Of a stretch of DNA of 64,000 bases, positions 38,182-50,335 are shown in pieces; the first letter of the stretch is position 1, and every line of letters begins with the position of its first letter. The translations under genes were made by a program, and so were the position numbers. The notes under the pieces are model-generated. The model ran no database searches. It worked only from the letters and a program-made list of their open reading frames with translations, and had not been told where the DNA came from. This stretch comes from Entelurus aequoreus (lineage: Eukaryota; Chordata; Actinopteri; Syngnathiformes; Syngnathidae): NCBI RefSeq assembly GCF_033978785.1, contig NC_084741.1, positions 74,091,206 through 74,155,205 on the forward strand, read 5' to 3'.

Positions 38182-39520
38182 GGGTTTCAACTAACCACTA
38201 TTTTGATAGTGGATTAGTCAACGATTATCTCAACGATTAATTGACTAATCAGATAATAAAGCGTACACATATTTAGTGGCTGTCATTTTTCCATTGACGT
38301 CTAAATGCAGCGCAGGTTATTTTACACATGTGCTTACTAATAACAAAGATGACTAATTCATTCATTAATATTTATTTATACTGTAACTGTGCTGCTATAA
38401 AAATTTAAATGATTATTCAAATATTGTCCATAAAAAAAAAGGAAAGCCAAAGTGCTAAAAAAAACCCCGATTGTTTAAGTATTAAAAGAAAGTTCACATA
38501 GCAGAATTGAAAACAAACAAAACACAAAATCAAACTTTGTTTGAAAGAAAATCATTTTGTGATGTTTAAAAATCTGCACACTGATATATTGATTATTGAT
38601 TAACTTTTGGCAGTTTTATCACTAATAGACTCAAATTGTGATGTATCATGTTGTATGCTTGCATGTTCAAAATAAACTCAAACTCAAACTCAAACTCAAA
38701 CTCAATGTGTGGAATTATAATTGACGCTGCTTTAAAAAGAACTTGATTTGATGTAGACAAAGTTTAGCCGGCTGACTTTGTCTAAAATGATAGTTGAAGT
38801 TATTTTTCACACAACTTTGTCTCACTCTTGTTAGCTAGCTAGCTAGCAAAGTAGAAGCTAACACTTAGCGAGGTTGAGATGCATCCTCCCTGCAGATGTC
38901 TGACATCATGACTTGAAATGCTGGCCTATCACGGATGTACTGACATAAAAACAAGGTCCGCTTTGCAAAATGAGCAAGTATTCATCTTTTTAACAAGAAG
39001 GAAAGCAAACACTTGACATGTTAGCACTGAAGATGTTTTTGCGAGTGGCCATGCGGACCCACTTTCACACGAGTGATGACGTCACTTTCACACGAGTGAT
39101 GACGTCACTTTCACACGAGTGATGACGTCACTTTCGCACGAGTGATGACATCACTTCCGCACGAGTGATGACGTCACTTTCACACGAGTGATGACGTCAC
39201 TTTCACACGAGTGATGACGTCACTTTCGCACGAGTGATGACGTCACTTTCGCACGAGTGATGACGTCACTTTCGCACGAGTGATGACGTCACTTTCGCAC
39301 GAGTGATGACGTCACTTTCGCACGAGTGATGACGTCACTTTCGCACGAGTGATGACGTCGCTTTCGCACGAGTGATGACGTCGCTTTCGCACGAGTGATG
39401 ACGTCGCTTTCGCACGAGTGATGACGTCGCTTTCACACGAGTGATGACGTCACAACTATTGCAGAAGACACATTTTATTGTTGACATTTGTCGACAATGT
39501 GGACTAATTGTTACACCCCT
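38182..39520 (+). mobile_element. possible hAT-like transposon-derived segment
   Basis: The left part has TAGGGTTTCAACTAACCAC and a pair of GATTAGTCAACGATTA-like stretches. The right part, reverse-complemented, begins TAGGGGTGTAACAATTAG. These ends look like a weak inverted pair, but I find no convincing target duplication. The segment also contains (CAAACT)n at 38675-38704 and the 23-bp array. Confidence 0.4.
39062..39460. repeat. 23-bp array with cAMP-response-element palindromes, 17 copies
   Basis: The unit is CACGAGTGATGACGTCAC plus TTTCR. The TGAC core recurs every 23 bp from 39077 to 39445. Twelve of 17 copies have the perfect palindrome TGACGTCA, four have TGACGTCG and one TGACATCA. 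The TGACGTCG copies are grouped at 39353-39422. TGACGTCA is the consensus site of CREB/ATF proteins. Confidence 0.95.
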
Positions 39521-39663
39521 ACTTCCATAACGAGCCTACTGACAGATTATAAATGAGAACTAGGAATGTATATAATATATAAATGTATACACATATCAGT
39601 ACTTCATATAATTGGTGTCAACAAAGATGTGTCAACATTTGAACAAGAAATGGGCAACAAATT

Positions 39664-39930
39664 ATGTTAGTATCTGCTTTTAAATATTTAGGATTTTTAA
39701 TTGATGACCACTTGAGTTTTAAGGAGCACATTCAGCATGTTGTAAAAAAACTGAAACTTTTACAGGGATTTTATTATAGAAAGAAGTCTTGCTTGTCTTT
39801 TACTGTGAAACAGAAATAGGTGGAAACAACCTTCTGACCTGTCATTGACTATGAAGATGTGTTGTACATGAATGCTGCTTGTCTCCACAAGCTGGATAGT
39901 GTGTACCACGCGCCATCACCAACTTACTCA
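39664..39930 (+). pseudogene. LINE reverse-transcriptase fragment
   Basis: The frame from 39664 reads SAFKYLGFLIDDHLSFKEHI, then KKLKLLQGFYYRKKSC. This is the YLGxxLDxxLSFxxHI pattern found just after the palm domain of non-LTR retrotransposon reverse transcriptases. It ends in VIDYEDVLYMNA and LDSVYHA, also family-typical. In-frame stops (after VKQK and after TTF) show it is dead. No catalytic YADD-type motif or endonuclease is present. It is a different piece of LINE protein from that at 27 kb; whether the same family is unclear. Confidence 0.75.
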
Positions 39931-42159
39931 CCATTGTGTGTTATTTCACTTATTTGAGTGGATTAATATTGGCCTGTAGATGACTGGATCGCTACGAGGA
40001 TGGTTGACGTAGCGCGGTAGTGGTGGTCGTGAGTAAAGCGCATTCACTAACTGACACTAACTCTTAGTAGAGTGCGTGACTTTGAGAGACTTTTAAGGGG
40101 GAACTATTGTTGTGGTACGAACATTTCTATGGAGTTGCTTCTTCATCTGTGATTATTCCAGGCTGATTATCGTATGCGTGGCAGCGGCAAATAAAATTAC
40201 GACGGTAAGCTAGAGTAAAGAAAATACAATTTGCCATATCATTGGTTTTCCTCGACCGACCCGATGGAGAAATGGCACCAAAAATATTACATCCCTATTT
40301 AGAATTATTGTATTAGACATGGCAGCAGCCCAGGATGCATGTGCATGTATGAGCCAGTCTGCCCCACAACAAAAGGATACAGAAAAAGAAGGTACTTATA
40401 GACTACACCGTCAGACTAGAATTGTGGACTCGCACAAAGCTCTCAGAGTAAACCTCTACCATATATGGACATATCTGCTGACGTTACGTCACAAAAGTTG
40501 TGCAAATACAAAGTTGCTTGTTTGGAGTAAGTATGAAGGATGGCAAGATTGTTTTATAAACATCTCCACCATTAATGTCACATGTTCGGGACTTATGCAG
40601 ATCCCAAATACACAAAAACAAGTAGCAAAAGGTAAGAAAAGTTGCTTTTGCTTAGAAGGGCCCCCCTAATGCTGACAACATTGGCCCTCATTTCATAGTT
40701 TGGGACAAAGTAGTGATTTTAGTCTTGTTTTGGAACAAGTTTCAGCACATTTAGGAATGCCCACTTTTTTTTTTTAGTGGACCTACAGGCTGTGCTGTAC
40801 TGAGAGGTCCAGAGAGATGTGCAGATCCTAACACGGTCAGGAACAGGAAGTAAACACACGTGACATCATATCTTTAGCATGGAAAAAAAACACTTTGACA
40901 AATGAAAAATGAAGAATATAAACATATTTAAACACTTGAAGATCAACATTTAATGTTTCTTCTGCCAGCAAAAATGTGTTTATGTTTCAATAAAATTAGT
41001 TTCAAAGATTTCAGTACTTTGTCAGCACATTCAACAATATTGTTGTCACAACAAGAGTGGTATGAACTTTCCCATTCTGCAGTTACATCTCTAGCTTGAA
41101 TTTGAAGGCAGACAATTAGTAAAAGATCTTCTGCTATAACTCCTCACAAATAAGAAGAACTATGCCACCGGCTCGGATTTACAGCTTTTACGACTCCACT
41201 GAGGTTTACTTTTTGTTTCCCTAAATGAAAAAGTATAGTTGTGAAATTCCACAGGCTGAAGATCCAGTCAGGTTGTCAGCAGGTGATGATGAACAACCTG
41301 GCAAGAAGACTGGCAGCTTATTTTGCCTTCAATGCAGAGAATCATGCACATACAAATATCAATATGTGGAGTCACATTACAGAACAATGCACTAACATGA
41401 GACCCTTTAGGAATCATGTGTTATCATTTCTCTTATTTCATTCACCATAACTTAGTCAATATCATCTTTTTATTTATACACCATACAAGTTATTTGACTC
41501 ATTATGTGTTTATCCTTCATTAATATTTAACAACTAATACTGGAAGTAAACAAACTCCGTAACTGCGGTAGAATTGCGTAATATCTGCTTCTTCCTAGCC
41601 CTTTTCTGAAATGACGAATTGTGCAAACATAATAACGCGATGTACATCAATGTAACTTTATCAAGCAGGTTTCAAATCCTTCACAACTACCAGCGATATT
41701 GCACAAGCTAACCAGCTTCAATGCAGGAGTTCAATATCAAAAATGATTATTTCTACATTAAAAGCATTTACAACTGCTTTTCCCTTCTAATGATGTTAAA
41801 TAAAATCATTGAACTATTACAAACAGCCTTTGGTAATGTTCTGCACAGGGTCAGTCCAACTTTGAGCATGATTATTGTTGCACAGACAAAATAGATGATA
41901 ATAATGTAGACGGAAACACATAAGTCATTTCTATTAGTCCAAGTGTAGCATGAGGGCATCTTCAGACCACACTGCATTCTGTATTGGCCCTCGGCATGTT
42001 TTTGAAAATAAAATACATTTGAATAAAATGTGTTTAGTAAATATTACACTCATTTGATTTATAAACTATAACATAAAGCTCAAATGTGTAAGGTTTGTTC
42101 AAAAAGCTTAGCATATGGATTAGCATTTTAAATGCATCAAAGTGAACTCCCCTCACACT

Positions 42160-42160
<1 letters not shown>
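39931..42160. other. no gene seen
   Basis: Long stretch with only short open frames. The frame at 40319-40669 (116 codons) matches nothing I recognise. Some parts look like decayed interspersed repeats, but I cannot name or delimit them. Confidence 0.4.
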
Positions 42161-42867
<707 letters not shown>

Positions 42868-43086
42868 GTGAAAGTACACTGAATGACAACTGCTAGTCTG
42901 CAGGTGAAAGTACACTGAAGTGCATGACAGAATGACAACTGCTAGTCTGCAGGTGAAAGTACACTGAATGACAACTGCTAGTCTGCAGGTGAAAGTACAC
43001 TGAAGTGCATGACAGAATGACAACTGCTAGTCTGCAGGTGAAAGTACACTGAAGTGCATGACAGAATGACAACTGCTAGTCTGCAC
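42868..43086. repeat. 36/49-bp tandem repeat, 5 copies
   Basis: The unit begins GGTGAAAGTACACTGAA and ends ATGACAACTGCTAGTCTGCA. A long form carries 13 extra bp (GTGCATGACAGA). The order is short, long, short, long, long. Confidence 0.92.
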
Positions 43087-43741
43087 CATAATGAAGCAGA
43101 AAGAGTTCAAATAATATCTAAACATTTCATCATGAAAATATGTCAAAGCTGCTAATGGTGTGTTTGACCGAGAAGCAGCTCCACGCTGTACATTATAATT
43201 ACATTTAAAAACCCATTTTATTCTATTGTTTTTAAACAATATTGTATACTATGTTTATATTTTTGATGTTTAATTGAGTTGTTGTTTTGTTGCAGGGTGG
43301 GGGGCAAACACCAATTATATTGATCTCAATTCATTTCAATTTCAGTTGATTTGAGATACAAGTGTTTTGAGTTAGGAGCTCAGTCACAAAACCAATTAGT
43401 CTCGTAAATTGAGGTACTAAAATATGATCCAAAACAAATAGTTGCAGCAATACGTGCCAAAAAGGGACTCTTGAGATGTAATATTGATGCTCCTCATTTT
43501 GTGAATGTAACATCATTGGTGCATAATGAGGACGTGCTGCGTTGTTTACCACTTTGGTCTGGCTGCACTAACTTTGTCACTGCACAAAAGAGGTTCTGAT
43601 CATTGTAGTATTGACTATATACCACTATTGTACTTGGTATCATTGCAGTCGATATTTGTATGGATCCACCTTTTTCTTTACATGTAGGAGCGCTAGCATG
43701 CTGTTAGCTATTGTTTCTCTCACCCCACACCTCAAACATGC
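43087..43741. other. no gene seen
   Basis: AT-rich DNA before a hAT-like element; nothing is recognised. Confidence 0.5.
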
Positions 43742-43916
43742 ACACATACTAGACTGACCATACGTCCTCTTTTCCCCGGACATGTCCTCTTTGTCTGGGC
43801 GGGGTTTCCTAAATGCCTCAAATGTCCGGTATTTTGAGTTAGGGTTGCGTGTATTTTCAATGTACGTCCAGAGTTAAGAAGGGGTTAAATTGTGAAGGTG
43901 TGCGCACGCAGCAACA

Positions 43917-44210
43917 TTGGTGAGGGAGGGGCAGAGACAGAGAGCGAGACAGTCGAGAGACAGACAGAACACAAGAGAGAAGCCGAAACGTAAATGCAAC
44001 TTCACGGATGATTTTCGGGAAAAGTATGTGTGTTTTGGTCCTGGCCGCGACACATGGAAAGCAGAATGCACTGTGTGCAAAGCAGGAAGGTGTATATCTG
44101 TGGCAAATAAAGATCTACAAGCCCATATCGACACTACAAAGCACAAAATGGCTGTGCAGGGCGAGAGCTCGTCTGCTGTTTTTTGTTTAAATTTAATGAA
44201 CTTGTTTTGA
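43917..44210 (+). pseudogene. BED-type zinc finger fragment of a hAT-like transposase
   Basis: A 97-codon frame. After a basic, Arg/Gln-rich start, residues 26-76 form a zinc-finger-like unit: C51 and C54 (CTVC), H70 and H76 (AHIDTTKH), that is C-x2-C-x15-H-x5-H. This spacing and the aromatic-rich region before it (residues 29-47) fit BED-type fingers, which bind DNA and stand at the N-terminus of many hAT transposases. The catalytic RNase H-like domain and dimerisation region are missing. The frame runs into a stop at 44208, and a second transposon starts 124 bp further on. It could also be a first exon of a longer gene; I favour a broken transposase because it lies inside hAT-type ends. Confidence 0.6.
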
Positions 44211-44528
44211 GGCATTATTTATGTTTACATTATATACAAGAGGTTATTTTGAATATTTCTACCTCTGCACTTTTTTTGCAAAACTGTGAATGTTACAGAA
44301 TATAAGTGTGACTTATTTTGTTATACTGTCAAGCAGTGTTGGCGTTAACACACTTTTTGTGTCTTTTTAACGCATTGAAATCAGAAAGAACGCAGATTTT
44401 TTTTTATTTTTATTTTTATTTTTACCATTTGTGTCCCACAGCTAATGTTTTAAAGGCCCACGGCACATTCTAAAAATACTATTAGATTAAACAAAAACAT
44501 AAGAAAAGTGAAATAAAAACTCTTATAG

Positions 44529-44954
44529 TGTAACGACGGGGTCGCATCGTGGTTGTTCTCCCAGGGATGCAGACGGCTCGGACACAGCCTGCAGGCAGGA
44601 AAATGATTTATTTAAGCACAAATCATAGCAGGAAAAAACAAAGACGTGCACATAGCACAAAAGGCAAAAACTAAATGGGCTAGCGTGGGAGCTAGCAGGA
44701 ACTTAGCAGGAATGGAACGTTGTCAACTGTTGTATGAAAACAAACTAGCAAGCCAGACCGAGTGAGGCCAGCGCATAGACTAAATAGTCCTCTGATTAGC
44801 GCCCGGGCAACAGGTGCGCGTCCCGAACACTAACCAGAGGCAGGTGGGAGCAATCTGCAGTCATGGCAACAGAAACTAACAAAACTCAAGGTGCTGAAAA
44901 CACATGTGACACCAAAAAGTAAACAAACTGTGATCCGAGCAGCGGATCCTAACA
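44529..44954 (-). mobile_element. solo LTR, 426 bp, nested in hAT-like element 2
   Basis: The element begins TGTAACGACG and ends GGATCCTAACA, giving TGT...ACA termini. The flanks are TATAG (44524-44528) and TACAG (44955-44959), a 5-bp duplication with one mismatch. No internal coding part is present. The other solo LTR (13690-14231) is a different family. Confidence 0.7.
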
Positions 44955-45583
44955 TACAGGTGAAATGTAATTTAGAAGAAGTTGCAATGTTAACTAATAA
45001 AACAAAGCTGTTTTTTTTTATTTATTTCAAATGGTCATTGCTCAAAACATAATATTGAATCAAAATCAATGTTGTTATGAATTATTGACCCATCCAAGGT
45101 TCCCATTACTTTACATCAAATATTACATGAAGAAAAATATTTTTGGTGGAAGATTTTGCATATTTTGTGTGTTTGCCATAAAAAACATACTTTTGTTTGA
45201 CAAAAAAGGGCAGAAAACAACAAACAACATGAAAAAAACTAAAACATTTTGAAATGAGGGCTGGATGTGAAGTTGATGTAGACTCCAGACATTTAAGCGT
45301 TAAATATAAAATGTATGTCTGCCCTGGCACACCATTATCATCATTTCATGACCCAAGCAAAACACTTTTGACACTTTTATACTGAAATAAATACACCTAC
45401 AACTTATTCAATAAAAACATATAAAAAACTAGCAGCAGCGGTAAAGTTTAGATCCATGAAGGAAAGAAGAAAGTGAATGAACGTTTATAACTGAATACAT
45501 TTACATATGTATACACATTTGTTTTCTTTTGTATCTTTTTTAATGAATGAAGTAACGTTTATGACAACCTTTTTCCAAAACAC

Positions 45584-46160
45584 AACATAGAATGTGAGAT
45601 ATAACAGGATAATGTAGAACATAATATAGAATGTGAGATATAACAGGATAATGTAGAACATAATATAGAATGTGAGATATAACAGGATAATGTAGAACAT
45701 AATATAGAATGTGAGATATAACAGGATAATGTAGAACATAATATAGAATGTGAGCTATAACAGGATAATGTAGAACATAATATAGAATGTGAGATATAAC
45801 AGGATAATGTAGAACATAATATAGAATGTGAGATATAACAGGATAATGTAGAACATAATATAGAATGTGAGATATAACAGGATAATGTAGAACATAATAT
45901 AGAATGTGAGATATAAAAGGATAATGTAGAACATAATATAGAATGTGAGATATAACAGGATAATGTAGAACATAATATAGAATGTGAGATATAACAGGAT
46001 AATGTAGAACATAATATAGAATGTGAGATATAACAGGATAATGTAGAACATAATATAGAATGTGAGATATAAAAGGATAATGTAAAACATAATATAGAAT
46101 GTGAGATATAACAGGATAATGTAGAACATAATATAGAATGTGAGATATAACAGGATAATG
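45584..46160. repeat. 39-bp minisatellite, about 15 copies
   Basis: The unit includes AACATAATATAGAATGTGAG and ATATAACAGGATAATGTAG. Two copies have ATATAAAAGG. The unit is a multiple of three, so frames are open on the minus strand with a 13-residue repeat, without evidence for coding. Confidence 0.95.
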
Positions 46161-46331
46161 CATACATTTGTCATTTGTTTTCAAAACGCTTACAAAAAAG
46201 TGGGACCCCAAAAATGTACTGTGGGACCCCATTTTTATAACTTGATGGACCCCATTTTGAAAATTCCTAGCGCCAACACTGCTGTCAACAGAGGAGAAAA
46301 AAATGCTTTATTTAAAAAAATATATTATTTA

Positions 46332-46385
46332 TAGATAGATAGATAGTACTTTATTGATTACTTCAAGCAAGTTGGAGTATCATTG
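46332..46385 (-). mobile_element. possible LINE tail inside hAT-like element 1
   Basis: ATAGATAGATAGATAG followed by TACTTTATTGATTACTTC resembles an inverted 3' end of a fish LINE with its short-repeat tail. Confidence 0.35.
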
Positions 46386-46462
46386 GCAAATGTTCACCTA
46401 GTCCCGGCTTAGGCACGCATATATGTGTCCTCTTTTTGCCATTTCACAATATGGTCAGCCTA

Positions 46463-46975
46463 ACACATACACACAAACACACACACGCATGCACGCACAG
46501 ACACACACACACTCACACACACGCACGCACAGACACACACACACACGCATGCATGCACGCACAGACACACACACACACACGCATGCACGGACACACTGAC
46601 ACACACACACATGCACGCACAGACACACACACACACACGCACGCACGCACAGACACACACACACACACGCATGCACGCACGCACAGACACACACACGCAT
46701 GCACGCACACACTGACACACACACGCATGCACGCACAGACACACACACACACACGCATGCACGCACACACGCACGCACGCACGCACAGACACACACACGC
46801 ATGCACGCACACACTGACACACACACGCATGCACGCACAGACACACACACACACACGCATGCACGCACACACGCACGCACGCACGCACAGACACACACAC
46901 GCACGCACGCACACACACGCACGACGCACGCACACACACACACACACACTCACACACACACACACACTCACACAC
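46463..46975. repeat. compound CA / CGCATGCACGCA microsatellite
   Basis: Blocks of (CA)n alternate with GCATGCACGCACAGA-like units for about 510 bp. Larger blocks around 46699-46800 recur near 46790-46890, showing block copying. Confidence 0.94.
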
Positions 46976-47119
46976 AGTTATGGTAACGTAGTGAAAAATC
47001 CAGTCTGTTGTTCTTTCTGAAAGTTTCATGAAAACTAAGTGACAGACAGACTTACCAATGGCAACGATTACTTAACCTCCTGGAGACAACATCAGCGAAG
47101 CATTCAATGTTCTTTAGGG

Positions 47120-47225
47120 TCCCAGGTGACTGAGCTGGAGCCTACCCCAGCTGACTTTGGGGTAAAACTGGTCACCATTCAATCACAAGGCACATATAAA
47201 CAAACAGCTGTTCACACCTGGACTA
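47120..47225 (+). mobile_element. interspersed repeat fragment
   Basis: GAGCTGGAGCCTACCCCAGC and TGGTCACCATTCAATCAC match a repeat that I know as widespread in teleosts. Class not assigned. Confidence 0.4.
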
Positions 47226-47232
47226 TTTAAAG

Positions 47233-47345
47233 CAGTGGTTCTTAACCTTGTTGGAAGTATTGAACCCCACCAGTTTCATATGCGCATTCACCCAACCCTT
47301 CTTTAGTGAAAAATAAAATGTTTTTTTTTTTTTCAAATTTAAGAC
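47233..47345 (+). mobile_element. hAT-like 5' end fragment
   Basis: Starts CAGTGGTTCTTAACCTTG, a terminal sequence of a common hAT-like fish repeat as I recall it. No matching right end is seen. Confidence 0.45.
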
Positions 47346-47820
47346 AAAGTTATATAATAATAGATTTTATTTTTAAAAAGCACTTTACATTGAGTAAAAA
47401 ACCTCAAAGTGCTACAGTGTATTAAAATAAATAAATACAATAAAATACATAAAAAGATAATAAAAAATAAAAAAATTTTTAAACTAGAACAACCAAATAG
47501 CTAAAACTAGTATGCATACATCTAAAAAAAAACAAGGCTTTTTTTTTTTTATTTAAAAAAAGGGTTTTTAAGCCTTTTTTAAAAGCATCCACAGTCTGTT
47601 GTGCCCTCAGGTGGTCAGGCAGAGCGTTCCACAGACTGGGAGCGGCGGAGCAGAAAGCCCGGTCGGCGGTCTCCCATTGTTCGTAGCTTTGTCCTCGGAG
47701 GTTAGTCTGTCCGGAGTGGAGGTGTGGTGTGGAGGATTTGGGGGTGAGTAGTTCTTTGAGGTAGAGGGGGGCATTTCCATGGAGGCACTGGTGGGTTAGT
47801 AGGGAGACTTTGAATTCAAT
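47346..47820. mobile_element. interspersed repeat of uncertain class
   Basis: GTGGTCAGGCAGAGCGTTCC and GGAGCGGCGGAGCAGAAAGC look like a dispersed teleost repeat. Ends not resolved, no coding capacity seen. Confidence 0.4.
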
Positions 47821-48471
47821 CCACGTTTTGTATTGTTTTATTCCATCATGTTTTGTATTATTTTTTTCATCATGTTTTGTATTGTTTTATTCCACCATGT
47901 TTTGTATTGTTTTTTCCATCATGTTTTGTATTGGTTTTTCCATCATGTTTTGTATTGTTTTATTCCGTCATGTTTTATATTGTTTTTTTCATTATGTTTT
48001 GTATTGTTTTTTCCATCATGTTTTGTATTGGTTTTTCCATCATGTTTTGTATTGTTTTTTTCCATTATGTTTTGCATTGTTTTATTCCATCATGTTTTGT
48101 ATTGGTTTTTCCATCATGTTTTGCATTGTTTTTTCCCCATCATATTTTGTATTGTTTTTTCCATCATGTTTTGTATAGTTTTTTCCATCATGTTTTGTAT
48201 TGGTTTTTCCATCATGTTTTGTATTGGTTTTTCCCATCATGTTTTATATTGGTTTTTCCATCATGTTTTGTATTGTTTTATTCCATCATGTTTTGTATTG
48301 GTTTTTCCATCATGTTTTGTATTGGGTTTTTCATCATGTTTTGTATTGTTTTTTCCCATTATGTTTTGTATTGTTTTTTTCCATCATGTTTTGTACTGTT
48401 TTTTTCATCATGTTTTGTATTGTTTTTTACCATCATATTTTGTATTGTTTTTTCCATCACGTTTTGTGATG
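47821..48471. repeat. T-rich 21-25-bp minisatellite, about 28 copies
   Basis: The unit is CATGTTTTGTATTGTTTTTT plus CCAT with variable T-run length and an occasional TTATTCC. Length variation makes the frame shift, so the plus-strand open frames are by-products. Confidence 0.92.
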
Positions 48472-48867
48472 TGTTTGCAGCTCTCTATTGTGTGACTCAG
48501 CTGTGTGTTGAGATCCTCTGAGAGTTCACATGAAACCGTCAGTGGCTCTTTTGTGGACAACAGCTGGACACGTCTTTCCTCCCTAGAACAGGAGGCAGGC
48601 CCGGTCGGCCTTGATAAGCAGCTGCTCCCGCGCTCTTTGTGTCCTCCTGCTGAGTGCTGCCACAGATAAAGACCTCATGCAAAGCAGGAGGAGGACATCC
48701 TCAGTCAGGAAGAAAAACCAGCAGCAGCAGGAGAGAGGAGGTGAAACTATTTCCTGTACACACTCAGCTGAGTAACTGATTTACTTGAAAGTAGCAGCAG
48801 AGTGGGAAAAACAAGTTGCCTCTATATTGTAGCTGTTATCATATGTATATTTCATTTATGACACCAA
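48472..48867. other. no gene seen
   Basis: Spacer before the telomere-like mosaic; nothing is recognised. Confidence 0.5.
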
Positions 48868-48928
48868 AAGACTTAGGGTTAGGGTTAGGAGTAGGGTTAG
48901 GGTTAGGAGTTAGGGTTGGGGTTAGGTT
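48868..48928. repeat. interstitial telomeric repeat 1
   Basis: Degenerate TTAGGG units with GGAGTTAGGG and GGAGTAGGG variants. A GA tract follows at 48941-48991. Confidence 0.9.
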
Positions 48929-48938
48929 TTTTGGGATT

Positions 48939-48994
<56 letters not shown>

Positions 48995-49350
48995 GAGGGA
49001 ATGGGCGCGGTCCGTCAACCCTCCATCAAGGTCAGGTCCCGCCAGACGCAGAACCCCCCGGAAGTCCCCGGAGGAGGCCAACCAGATAAAACCCACAAAG
49101 TCAGACATTTTGCACCCCATTTAGACACCAACCCGATATATGGGGATTGTGTTGTAGGCCCGTCCATCTTTGGAACCAGCGTGTCAGCACGTGAGTGGGG
49201 GACTTCCACCGACCTCCGTGGCTGGCTGGACAAGGATGGGCGTGAGCGAGCTGTGGTCAGGAGGCTCAATGCGTTCAGCACTCGGTCGTCTCATCCTCTC
49301 CGTCTCAGGTCGCCTGCAGGTGGGAGGGAGTTCACCACAAGTCGCACTCT
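48929..49350. repeat. duplicated block, copy A
   Basis: Begins with a (GA)n tract and continues with GCCAGACGCAGAACCCCCCG, a GACACCAACCCGA stretch and a CAGGTCGCCTGCAGGTGGGA end. It matches 50991-51500 throughout, in the same order, with scattered changes. Confidence 0.85.
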
Positions 49351-50326
49351 GTACCTGGGGCGCCTGGGGTCCGATGTTCCTGGGTCTCCGGTCATTCACG
49401 GCTTGTCTGCATTCTTGCCTTCGTCTGCCGTCTTGCGTCACAGGAGCGGAGCAGGAAGCTTCTGCGTGTGTGTCGGACTGTGGAGTCATCAGGACAGCCG
49501 GCGCCAAGCAGGCAGGAGGAGGGAACTTGCCGCCGATCTCCACCATGGCCTGAGGTCTCTGGGATGAAGAGACAGGCGTCGTCATGCCGGCGTCATCGTT
49601 CGGTCCTGGTGGAACAGCTCGTGCGTTGTGGCCTTTGGGTGTCACCACCAGCGAAGCTATTTGACTCTCCGCCAGTTGTAGGGTGTCAAAGGTCATCTTT
49701 GTGCCAAACTTTTTTCTGGCCCAGTTAGAAGCAATAAAAAAGGAGGACCTCCAGTTGTAGCCAATTACAGGAGTCAGCTCGTCCTTCACAATTTGTAATG
49801 ATATTACGTAATGCTTCTTTAAAATGTCCATTGTAGCTTCTGCCCAATGTTTGGCATTAATAGCAATACAAGCCTGTGTGTCGGCATTGTTTAATGCAGG
49901 CCTGATCCTTTTGGCCAGTGCATTTGCCATTTTAAAGATAGTTTGTGGCTGTTCATGCTTATTAATGTTTTCCAGATGATGCAATACTGTAATGATGTTT
50001 TGCATACATTTTATTTTGAGGCCGAAATTGTTGTCTTGGAGCCCATCTCCGTTCTGGATGTTATTGCCTGATAATTCACCATAGCGTGACTCAGAGTTGA
50101 GGCCACGCACATCTTCATTGGCGCTATCAGTTAGCCAAAATGGTAGCACCGCATGGCTTGTACTAATGCTACCAGCTATCAACAAAGGGGCTTGCTTTTT
50201 CAAAAACCCGGACATCATATAAAAATATAAAGCAGGCAATAGAATCAGAGGTTGTTTGTCAATGGGCAGATAAAAAGGAAAAGTGAAAAATCCAAATTTC
50301 GAAAAAATAATACTATTTATTTGCAT
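49184..50326 (-). pseudogene. Penelope-like retroelement protein, N-terminal part (putative)
   Basis: A 380-codon frame. Residues about 118-235 read KMANALAKRIRPAL..AINAKHWAEATMDILKKHY and ..SNWARKKFGTKM, a pattern (KRIRPA, AKxW, ILxxHY, WARKxL) that I recall from the region before the reverse-transcriptase domain in Penelope-like proteins of vertebrates. It has no reverse-transcriptase or GIY-YIG endonuclease motifs. The C-terminal third (from about residue 240) is Pro/Arg/Ser-rich and runs into the duplicated block, so it is probably not genuine protein. A hammerhead-like RNA lies 10 bp upstream of its ATG, as expected for such elements. The family name rests on memory plus the ribozyme context. 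It might be another fish retroelement. Confidence 0.45.
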
Positions 50327-50335
50327 ATATCAACT

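Larger units (their letters stand above)
44334..46281. mobile_element. hAT-like element 2 (nested), near-perfect 8-bp duplication
   Basis: The left end is CAGTGTTGGCGTTAA; the right end, reverse-complemented, is CAGTGTTGGCGCTAG. The flanks are CTGTCAAG (44326-44333) and CTGTCAAC (46282-46289), 7 of 8 matching. No transposase is seen, so it is non-autonomous. It sits inside element 1 and itself contains a solo LTR and a 39-bp array. Confidence 0.75.
43750..46462 (+). mobile_element. hAT-like element 1 (outer), 8-bp target duplication
   Basis: The left end is TAGACTGACCATA; the right end, reverse-complemented, is TAGGCTGACCATA. The flanks are identical 8-bp ACACATAC (43742-43749 and 46463-46470), the duplication length typical of hAT transposons. 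The right flank is CA-rich, so a chance match is slightly easier there. The element carries a BED-type zinc finger frame and has been enlarged by a second element inserted at 44334. Confidence 0.75.

Noticed and set aside
38182..39520. Complete hAT element with target duplication
   Set aside because: The ends are only loosely similar and the flanking 8-mers do not match; kept only as a low-confidence feature.
40319..40669. 116-codon plus frame as a host gene
   Set aside because: No recognised domain, no clear exon borders, and the surroundings look like decayed repeats.
49184..49606. C-terminal part of the Penelope-like frame as real protein
   Set aside because: It is Pro/Arg/Ser-rich low-complexity translation of the duplicated block and has no known motif.
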